Source of the DNA: Candidatus Agathobaculum merdigallinarum | GTDB lineage: Bacteria > Bacillota > Clostridia > Oscillospirales > Butyricicoccaceae | Length of the DNA: 10,362 bases | Assembly (NCBI GenBank): GCA_019115425.1 | Contig: DXDO01000187.1 | Location: 1-10,362, forward strand | Direction of reading: 5' to 3' | Part shown: positions 5,015 to 10,362 of the stretch, piece after piece | Numbering within the stretch: position 1 is the first letter of the stretch | Layout: each line of letters starts with the position of its first letter | Translations under genes and position numbers: made by a program | The notes under the pieces: generated by a model | Told to the model about the DNA's origin: nothing | Databases searched by the model: none | The model's input: the letters and a program-made list of their open reading frames with translations, nothing else

Positions 5015-8000
5015 ATGAAAAAACAGCTGGCGGCGCTGGTGACAACCGCGGCACTCCTTGTGCCGTTTACACCGGTGCAGGCGCTTGCGGCGGGCAGCTA
5101 CGGGCAGTACGGCTTTGCCGAGGTCAAAACCCAGTCCGCAGACGGCGGGACCTACCATCTGCTTGAGCACACGGACACGGGCGCGCAGGTGGTGTGGCTG
5201 GACAACGGCAGCGAAACGCGCGAATTTGCGATCGGCTTTTGCACCCCGCCTGAGGACAGCAAGGGCGCAAACCATGTGCTCGAGCACTCGCTGCTGTGCG
5301 GGAGCGAGCAGTACCCGCTCAATGACCTGATGCACATTTTGCAGAACAGCTCGGTCGCGCAGGAGATCAACGCCTACACGAGCGAGGATTACACGACCTA
5401 TGTGTTCTCCACCACGGATGAGCAGGATTTCTACAACCTCGCGGATATCTACACCACCTGTGTGCTGTTCCCGCGCCTGCGCACCGAGCCGAACATCTTC
5501 AAGCAGCAGGGTATCCGCATCGAGTACGCGGACAGCAAGGCGCAGTACAACGGCATCGTGTACAGCGAGCTGCGCCTGCGCAATCTGGACACGGCGCAGA
5601 ACTCGCTGAACTTTGTGTCGGGTCAGCTGTATGAAAACCTGTATGGGGAAACCTCGCCGACCTTCGACGCGGGCGGCGCGATCCCGGATATCTTCGACCT
5701 GACCTATGAGGATGTGATGCGGGTTTACAATACCTACTATACGCCCTCCAACATGCTGGTCTACACGGCGGGTGAGCAGGATATCAGCAAAACACTCCGA
5801 ATGCTGGACGGCTATCTGGACGAGGCCGACGCCGGCAGTACGCCGGATATCCAAATCGAAGCGAACCCGATCGCGCCGGCGCAGCTGGTGCAGGAGTACA
5901 ACGTCACGGACGCGACGCAGACGGTCGATATCGGCTTCATGGCGCACGGCCCGAGCCTGCGGGACACCAAAAAGTCCGAGGCGTGGGGCGCGCTGCTCAC
6001 CTGCTTGCAACAGACCCTGCGCGAGCAGTTTCCGGATGCGCTCGCCTATACCGTGGGCGGCAATTCGGGCGGCATCTATAATGTCGGCGTGATCCTGTCT
6101 CAGGTGCCGGTGGCGCAGAAGGACGCGGTGGTCGCGGCGATGCAGAAAGCGCTGGATGATGTCGCGCAGAACGGCATCCCGTCTGACGCGCTGAACAACG
6201 CGCTCGACCAGCAGGAGGAAGCCCAGCAGTTCGGTCGTGAAGAGGTGTTTATGGGCTTTACCTATGCGGGCGATCCGCTGGCATGCGTCGGGCGCGCAGA
6301 CGTGATTACCGGCCTGCGGAGCGATCAGGACTACTTCAAGGCGCTCGCCGCCGAGTGGAAGGACAGCCCGTACCAGACCGTCGTGGTCTCGGGAAACGGC
6401 GCGTCGCAGCCGACGGCATATGAGCCGCAGCTGACCGCTGCCGAACTCGAACAGGTCAAGCAGGACACCGAGGACTTTAATGCGTGGCTCGACCAGCCGG
6501 ACGATCCGGAAGTGCTCGCCCGCCTGCCCGTGCTCGATCTGGCGGACTTCGCGGACGACCCGTTCTCGATGAACCAGGAGAGCGAGACCGCAGACAGCGT
6601 GACGTACTATTTCAACGAGGATGCGGGGAGCGAAGCGCCGTCCTTCTCGTTCTACTTCCCAGTCCAGATCAAAAATGAGGACACCGCGCTGTGGTGCCTG
6701 CTGTGCGAGTTCCTGAACGACCGCATGGAGACTGCGGGGATTTCAGCGTACTTGGGCGTAACCTCAGGCGAGCGGTATGACGACCCGGATACCCTGCATC
6801 CTGCGTTTGTGATCGGCGGCTCGGGTGAAGCGGGCAAGGCAGGGGAGGCCGTGCAGACGCTGGCTGACTGGCTGCAAAACCCGCCGCTGGGCGATACGGA
6901 TGCGCTGCGTACCTTCCTGACCGAGCGGAAGAGCGCCCTGCGCGCGCTGTACAGCGACCCGTATTACTACGAATACAGCATGATGCTTGCGGCCGGCACG
7001 CAGGCCGAACGCTTTATGAACAGCATCCCAGCGGGCTTTGTCGGCTCATCCATGTCGTATAAGGACTTTATCGACAAGGCCGTGGATCATCCGGCTGGCG
7101 ACGCGGCGCTGCTTGAGCAGATGCGCAGCCTTTTGAATAGCGCCTTGCAGCGCACGGGCGTTTCTGCCGAGTTCACCGGCAGCCGCGCGGACTATACCGC
7201 CTTCCGGCAGGCTGCGGCGGGCTTTGTCACCGCGCTGCCTGCGGGCGCGGGCACATCCTCCTGCGAATGGCTGCCGCAGGGCTGGCCGAGCGCGCTGGTG
7301 GTGTCCTCGAACACGCAGGACTCCAATCATGTGATGCTGGTCGGGAAATTTGAGGAAAGTCCGGAAGATATGGCGGCGTATAACGTGCTCAGCGCGGTGC
7401 TGACCGCCAAATACATGCTGCCCGAACTGCGTGACCGGCGCGGCGCATACGGCGCAAGCCTGCGGTTTGACAAAAATGGGGTGACCATGGTCTCCTCGGG
7501 CGGCGTAGACGTGGACGAGGCGGTCGAGGTGTTCCGCGGCGCGGCGGCGTTCGTTCGCACGATGAGCCTTGCCCCGAGCGAACTGGCGGGCTTCAAGGTC
7601 AGCGCGGTAAACGAATTCGACATGAACGCGGAATGGGAACGCGCGAGCGGGTTGAGCCTGGCGCGCGCGGGCCGCACCCAGGCGGACTACGCGGCCGAGC
7701 GCGCCGCCATCCTCGCGGTTACCGAGAACGACCTCAAGGCGTGCGCAGATGAGCTGGAGCGCATGATTGAGCAGGGAACCGTATTCGCGCAGACAACAGC
7801 GGCGGCGGCAGATGCCGTGCAGTATCCGTTCGCCGCGCGCGTGGACGCGGACACGGGTAAGGTCACGCCGCTGCTGAAAGACGGCATTCCGGTGTCGGAT
7901 GATACTGCCCCGATCACCCGCGGCGAAGTCGCGGCGCTGCTGGCGGACAGTCTGGTTGACCAGAGCGCCGCCGAGCAGCCGGGACTGGTACGCTTTACCG

Positions 8001-8335
8001 ATGTCACGCAGGGCGGCGCACAGGCAGATGCGCTCGCCAAGCTGCATGACCGCGGCCTGCTGAAGGGCTATGCGGACGGCAGCTTTCATCCGGACGCGCA
8101 GATCACCCGCGCAGAGTTCTGCGTGATCGCGTCCGCGCTCTCCGCGAGTGAACCGGCAGGCGGCGCACCGTCCTTCACCGATGTGCCGGACGGTTATTGG
8201 GCGCAGGAGGTCATTGCGCGCATGGCGGCGCAGGGAATCCTCAAGGGCAGCGGCAATGGCCTGTTCCGGCCAGAAGAACCGATCACCCATCGGGAGGCGA
8301 CATTGATTTTACAGCGTCTTTCCGCGGATGTTTAA
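5015..8335 (+). CDS. Secreted M16-family zinc metallopeptidase with C-terminal SLH repeats
   Basis: Predicted surface-anchored peptidase/protease of the insulinase (M16) family, presequence-protease-like (M16C) subgroup, which usually cuts peptides trapped in an enclosed chamber. 1106 aa. ATG 5015 has GAGGTG at 5003-5008; it is preferred over the in-frame GTG 5006 because it begins a clean signal peptide (MKKQLAALVTTAALLVPF, cleavage after ALA near residue 25). The inverted zinc motif H87-V-L-E90-H91 and the downstream ligand E185 (IVYSE) are present, as is the substrate-side INAYTSEDYTTY (118-129). The C-terminal half carries LRDRRGAYGAS, matching the family's conserved R...GAYG element. So all expected catalytic residues are seen. 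The last ~140 residues hold SLH-type sequence: a partial repeat (ITRGEVAALL, from 967), a repeat from F994 (ending FHPDAQITRAEF), and one from F1054 (ending FRPEEPITHREA). SLH domains bind secondary cell-wall polymer, so the enzyme should be held on the cell surface. It appears monocistronic with its own promoter and operator-like site. The substrate is unknown. Confidence 0.93.
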   Translation: MKKQLAALVTTAALLVPFTPVQALAAGSYGQYGFAEVKTQSADGGTYHLLEHTDTGAQVVWLDNGSETREFAIGFCTPPEDSKGANHVLEHSLLCGSEQYPLNDLMHILQNSSVAQEINAYTSEDYTTYVFSTTDEQDFYNLADIYTTCVLFPRLRTEPNIFKQQGIRIEYADSKAQYNGIVYSELRLRNLDTAQNSLNFVSGQLYENLYGETSPTFDAGGAIPDIFDLTYEDVMRVYNTYYTPSNMLVYTAGEQDISKTLRMLDGYLDEADAGSTPDIQIEANPIAPAQLVQEYNVTDATQTVDIGFMAHGPSLRDTKKSEAWGALLTCLQQTLREQFPDALAYTVGGNSGGIYNVGVILSQVPVAQKDAVVAAMQKALDDVAQNGIPSDALNNALDQQEEAQQFGREEVFMGFTYAGDPLACVGRADVITGLRSDQDYFKALAAEWKDSPYQTVVVSGNGASQPTAYEPQLTAAELEQVKQDTEDFNAWLDQPDDPEVLARLPVLDLADFADDPFSMNQESETADSVTYYFNEDAGSEAPSFSFYFPVQIKNEDTALWCLLCEFLNDRMETAGISAYLGVTSGERYDDPDTLHPAFVIGGSGEAGKAGEAVQTLADWLQNPPLGDTDALRTFLTERKSALRALYSDPYYYEYSMMLAAGTQAERFMNSIPAGFVGSSMSYKDFIDKAVDHPAGDAALLEQMRSLLNSALQRTGVSAEFTGSRADYTAFRQAAAGFVTALPAGAGTSSCEWLPQGWPSALVVSSNTQDSNHVMLVGKFEESPEDMAAYNVLSAVLTAKYMLPELRDRRGAYGASLRFDKNGVTMVSSGGVDVDEAVEVFRGAAAFVRTMSLAPSELAGFKVSAVNEFDMNAEWERASGLSLARAGRTQADYAAERAAILAVTENDLKACADELERMIEQGTVFAQTTAAAADAVQYPFAARVDADTGKVTPLLKDGIPVSDDTAPITRGEVAALLADSLVDQSAAEQPGLVRFTDVTQGGAQADALAKLHDRGLLKGYADGSFHPDAQITRAEFCVIASALSASEPAGGAPSFTDVPDGYWAQEVIARMAAQGILKGSGNGLFRPEEPITHREATLILQRLSADV

Positions 8336-8349
8336 CAAATTTCCGACGA

Positions 8350-8389
8350 AAAAAGCACAAAGCGTCCGTGCGGACGCTTTGTGCTTTTT
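8350..8389. terminator. Strong bidirectional terminator between convergent genes
   Basis: An 18-bp perfect inverted repeat pairs 8350-8367 with 8372-8389 around a GTGC loop. The core is GCACAAAGCGTCC / GGACGCTTTGTGC, flanked by five A and five T residues. The T-run serves the plus-strand M16-SLH gene, which ends 14 bases upstream. The A-run serves the minus-strand small gene, whose stop codon (8388-8390) lies in the edge of the structure. Confidence 0.95.
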
Positions 8390-8612
8390 AAAACCTCTCA
8401 CAGTAGCCTTCACCGCCGTTCGCCAGCGACTTGAGCGCCTGCTCGGCACGTTCGTCAGGGTCATCCGCGATAGAGACCGCGTCGGTCAGGGTCTCGCGCG
8501 TCTCGCGGGGCAGATCAAAAAAACGGTCCATCGCGCGCGTGTTGTGCCCCAGTTCATTCAAAAAAGAAAACGGGATATCCGCGGATACCTGTTTCTTCCG
8601 CTTCCTGCTCAT
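8388..8612 (-). CDS. Small hypothetical protein, 74 aa
   Basis: Minus-strand gene with ATG at 8612 and a strong AAAGGAG (reverse complement of 8621-8627) 8 bases before it, which is the main reason to call it real. It ends inside the shared bidirectional terminator. The protein starts with a basic stretch (MSRKRKKQ). A middle segment follows, IPFSFLNELGHNTRAMDRFFDLPRETRETL (13-42), and then an acidic helix (DDPDERAEQALKSLANGG). The pattern N-x-x-AM-x-RF-x-x-LP-x-E-x-R resembles short uncharacterised clostridial proteins I have seen, but I cannot name a family. It has no membrane segment or signal peptide. It is divergent from the RlmD-type gene, sharing the 8613-8695 upstream region. No function is proposed. 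Confidence 0.75.
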   Translation of the reverse strand: MSRKRKKQVSADIPFSFLNELGHNTRAMDRFFDLPRETRETLTDAVSIADDPDERAEQALKSLANGGEGYCERF

Positions 8613-8630
8613 ACGGCTCGCTCCTTTCGA

Positions 8631-8660
8631 TTGCAGTATGTGCCGGAACCATGATATAAT
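8631..8660 (+). promoter_or_regulatory. Extended -10 promoter of the RlmD-type gene
   Basis: A consensus TATAAT at 8655-8660 is preceded by TG at 8652-8653, an extended -10. The -35 candidate TTGCAG (8631-8636) matches poorly (3/6) at an 18-base spacing, which the extended -10 can offset. Predicted start near 8667, about 29 bases before ATG 8696. The reverse complement of the same A/T core reads TATTATA, so it might also serve the divergent small gene, but no good minus-strand -35 is seen. Confidence 0.7.
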
Positions 8661-8695
8661 ACAGACAAGACACGAAAAAAGGAGCGCCGTTTGCG

Positions 8696-10336
8696 ATGGA
8701 GCTTGTGAAAAACAAAATTTACCGGTGCCGGATCACCGACTATACATCGGACGGCACGGGTTTTGCGAAAATTGAGGGCCGCGCGGTGTTCGTGCCGCGC
8801 GCGGCGGTAGGCGATCAGTGCGATGTGCGCATTGTCAAGGTGACCAAAAACGTGGCGTACGGCCGGATGGAAAAGCTGATCGTTCCCTCGGCGGCGCGTA
8901 TGGCGCCTGCCTGCCCAGCGGCGGACAGGTGCGGCGGCTGCTGTTATCAGCACATCACCTATGAGGAGGAGCTGCGCGCCAAGGAGAAAAAGGTGCGCGA
9001 TGCGCTCACCCGCATCGGCGGACAGGACGGCGCGAAACTGCTCGGCATCACGGGCGCGCCTGCAACCGAGCATTACCGCAACAAGGCGCAGTATCCGGTT
9101 GGACGGGACAAGGACGGCAAGATCGTCACCGGCTTTTATCGTCCGCGCAGCCATGATATTGTTCCGGTCGAGCGGTGCCTCATCCAATCCGAGACTGCCG
9201 ACCGCATTGCGGCAATCGTGCGCGAATGGATGCAGGACTACGACGTGCCGCCCTATGACTACGCGGCAAAGCGCGGCGCGGTGCGGCATATTTATGTCCG
9301 CGTGGGGGAAAAGAGCGGGGAGAGCCAGCTGACCCTGATCGCGGCGACCCACAAGATGCCCGCGCTGGATGAGCTCACGCGCCGTTTGCGCGAGCGTGAA
9401 CCGTCGTTGACCGGCGTGCTGCTCAACCACAATCAGCGGGGCGATAACGTGATTCTGGGCGATAAGACGGACGTGCTCTGGGGCGAGCCGATGCTGGAGG
9501 ATCGGCTGTGCGGGCATTCTTTCCTGCTGTCACCTGAGGCGTTTTATCAGGTCAACCACGCGCAGGCGGAGCGGCTGTACATGTGTGCGCTCGAATTTGC
9601 GGAACTCACCGGAGAGGAGACTGTAGTTGATCTGTACTGCGGCGCGGGCACGATCACGCTGGCGCTTGCGGAAAAAGCGAAACAGGTGATCGGTGTCGAG
9701 ATCGTGCCGGAAGCTGTCGAGAACGCAACGCTCAATGCTGCACGCAACGGGATGGACAATGTGGAATTTCTATGCGCAGATGCGGGCCAGGCCGCGCGCC
9801 AGCTTGCACAGCGCGGGGTTGCGCCTGATGTGCTGGTGGTCGATCCGCCGCGCAAGGGCCTGGACGAAACCGCGCGCGACGCGATCCTTAAAATGCTGCC
9901 GCCGCGGATCGTGTATGTGTCGTGCGATCCGGCAACGCTTGCGCGCGATGTTGCGGAGCTGTGCGGCGCAGGATATGTGCTTGAGCGAGCGCAGGCGTTT
10001 GATTTGTTCCCAAGGACAAACCATGTGGAGACGGTTGTCTTGCTTTCCAAGGGCGAGGTCGACTCGAAAAAGATTCGGGTTGAGTTCTCTTTGGAAGATA
10101 TGGATATGTCGGAGTTTCAGGACAGTGCGACCTACACACAGATCAAGGACTATGTACTGGAACAAAGCGGATTAAAGGTTTCTAACTTGTATATTTCGCA
10201 GATTAAACGGAAATGTGGGATTGAGGTAGGCAAAAACTATAACCTGCCGAAGTCCGAGGATTCAAGACAGCCCCAGTGTCCGCCGGAAAAAGAGAAAGCA
10301 ATCCGAGAAGCGTTTGAGTATTTTGGGTTGATTTAA
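8696..10336 (+). CDS. rlmD: 23S rRNA (uracil-C5)-methyltransferase, RlmD/RumA family, with C-terminal extension
   Basis: Methylates a uracil at C5 in 23S rRNA (U1939 for E. coli RlmD) using S-adenosylmethionine; cytosolic. In Gram-positives related enzymes may hit U747 as well or instead (RlmCD), so the exact target is uncertain. 546 aa, with ATG 8696 and AAAGGAG at 8678-8684 (11-base spacer). Domains in order: N-terminal TRAM domain (~1-60); a 4Fe-4S site C73-x5-C79-x2-C82 plus C161; SAM-binding DLYCGAGTITLALA from residue 312; DPPRKGLDE from 383; catalytic Cys410 in YVSCDPATLARDV; and the general-base Glu445 in NHVETVVLL. The family normally ends soon after that motif. Here ~94 more residues follow (453-546), including KVSNLYISQIKRKCGIEVGKNYN and PPEKEKAIREAFEYFG. 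This tail is mostly helical in appearance and lysine-rich. It is encoded by DNA of much lower GC with TTA, TTG, AGA and CGA codons that are rare upstream. I believe similar tails occur on other clostridial RlmD proteins; their role is unknown to me. Confidence 0.93.
   Translation: MELVKNKIYRCRITDYTSDGTGFAKIEGRAVFVPRAAVGDQCDVRIVKVTKNVAYGRMEKLIVPSAARMAPACPAADRCGGCCYQHITYEEELRAKEKKVRDALTRIGGQDGAKLLGITGAPATEHYRNKAQYPVGRDKDGKIVTGFYRPRSHDIVPVERCLIQSETADRIAAIVREWMQDYDVPPYDYAAKRGAVRHIYVRVGEKSGESQLTLIAATHKMPALDELTRRLREREPSLTGVLLNHNQRGDNVILGDKTDVLWGEPMLEDRLCGHSFLLSPEAFYQVNHAQAERLYMCALEFAELTGEETVVDLYCGAGTITLALAEKAKQVIGVEIVPEAVENATLNAARNGMDNVEFLCADAGQAARQLAQRGVAPDVLVVDPPRKGLDETARDAILKMLPPRIVYVSCDPATLARDVAELCGAGYVLERAQAFDLFPRTNHVETVVLLSKGEVDSKKIRVEFSLEDMDMSEFQDSATYTQIKDYVLEQSGLKVSNLYISQIKRKCGIEVGKNYNLPKSEDSRQPQCPPEKEKAIREAFEYFGLI
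10022..10038 (+). other. Candidate attachment site in the rlmD HVETV codons
   Basis: CATGTGGAGACGGTTGT encodes HVETVV, the last conserved motif of RlmD. The 3' end of the orthologous rumA gene is, from memory, a known insertion site for streptococcal integrative conjugative elements, with the core over the HVE(C/T)V codons. Downstream of this point the base composition changes sharply. No second copy of the site and no integrase are within the window, so this is a hypothesis. Confidence 0.3.
10052..10336 (+). other. Low-GC segment encoding the RlmD C-terminal tail
   Basis: By hand count, 10081-10336 is about 43% GC (110/256) against about 66% for 9841-9960 in the same gene. Codon choice changes too (TTA, TTG, GTA, AGA, CGA, many AAA/GAA). 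The change follows the HVETV motif closely, separating the standard enzyme from the added tail. It suggests a different origin for the tail DNA. Confidence 0.7.
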
Positions 10337-10362
10337 TGGTGTGGGAAATGAGTAAATTAGAG
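10336..10362 (+). CDS. Possible start of a downstream gene, cut by window end
   Basis: ATG 10336 overlaps the rlmD stop by one base (TAATG) and stays open to the window end, reading MVWEMSKLE; an in-frame ATG at 10348 would give MSKLE. There is no strong Shine-Dalgarno (only GTGGGA before 10348). The DNA is A/T-rich like the rlmD tail. The MSKLE beginning is reminiscent of many type I restriction specificity (HsdS) subunits, but five residues cannot identify a protein. Confidence 0.3.

Noticed and set aside
4979..6010. 343-codon minus-strand frame opposite the start of the M16 gene
   Set aside because: Fully antisense to a gene with strong family motifs; composition typical of a shadow frame.
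7046..8290. 414-codon minus-strand frame opposite the M16-SLH C-terminal half
   Set aside because: Antisense to clear SLH and M16 motifs; Arg/His-rich shadow sequence.
8328..8654. 108-codon plus-strand frame over the small minus-strand gene
   Set aside because: Runs through the perfect bidirectional terminator and lacks a ribosome binding site; the minus-strand frame has AAAGGAG at the right spacing.
8609..9517. 302-codon minus-strand frame opposite rlmD
   Set aside because: Covers the rlmD promoter and the conserved TRAM and Fe-S coding region; overlaps the start of the better supported small minus-strand gene.

Overview
The window looks like chromosomal DNA from a GC-rich Gram-positive member of the Clostridia, most likely an Oscillospiraceae/Ruminococcaceae-type gut bacterium. 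This rests on the clostridial form of the AICAR transformylase C-terminus and of PurD, strong AGGAGG-type ribosome binding sites, an ECF sigma/anti-sigma pair with a single-pass anti-sigma factor, and an SLH-anchored secreted protease. The genus is not determined. I see no tRNA, rRNA, CRISPR array, transposase or integrase in the window.

Layout. (1) 2-3267, plus strand: the end of a purine biosynthesis operon. It holds the 3' part of an AICAR transformylase gene (purH-type), two small multi-pass membrane proteins of unknown function, purD, and a YbjN-like 174-aa protein. The genes overlap by 1-4 bases or lie 2 bases apart, and a strong hairpin terminator follows at 3281-3318. (2) 3268-3585: a non-coding regulatory region with two tandem copies, exactly 117 bases apart, of an apparent ECF-type promoter (TGAACC-N16-GCTCTTAT). 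(3) 3586-4921: a two-gene operon for an ECF sigma factor and its membrane anti-sigma factor, overlapping by 8 bases. (4) 4922-8335: a compact control region (9-bp hairpin with TTGACA in its loop, a -10 box, then a 21-bp palindrome) in front of a 1106-aa secreted M16 metallopeptidase with C-terminal SLH repeats. A bidirectional terminator follows. (5) 8388-8612, minus strand: a 74-aa conserved-looking hypothetical protein converging on that terminator. (6) 8696-10336, plus strand: an RlmD/RumA-type 23S rRNA uracil-C5 methyltransferase with its own extended -10 promoter. (7) 10336-10362: possibly the first codons of another gene.

How the parts work together. The purine genes supply de novo IMP synthesis steps (PurD makes GAR; the purH product formylates AICAR). 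The sigma/anti-sigma pair is a self-contained envelope-signal switch whose doubled upstream element predicts positive autoregulation. The M16-SLH protein is a surface protease or peptidase with its own promoter and a likely operator, so it is probably not simply part of the sigma operon.

The most interesting signal is at the right end. RlmD is normal through its catalytic HVETV motif and then continues into an unusual ~94-aa tail, where GC content falls from about 66% to about 43% (hand counts). The junction falls at the codons where, in streptococci, integrative elements are known to insert (3' end of rumA). I infer that the tail, and the DNA beyond the window, may be the edge of an integrated mobile element.
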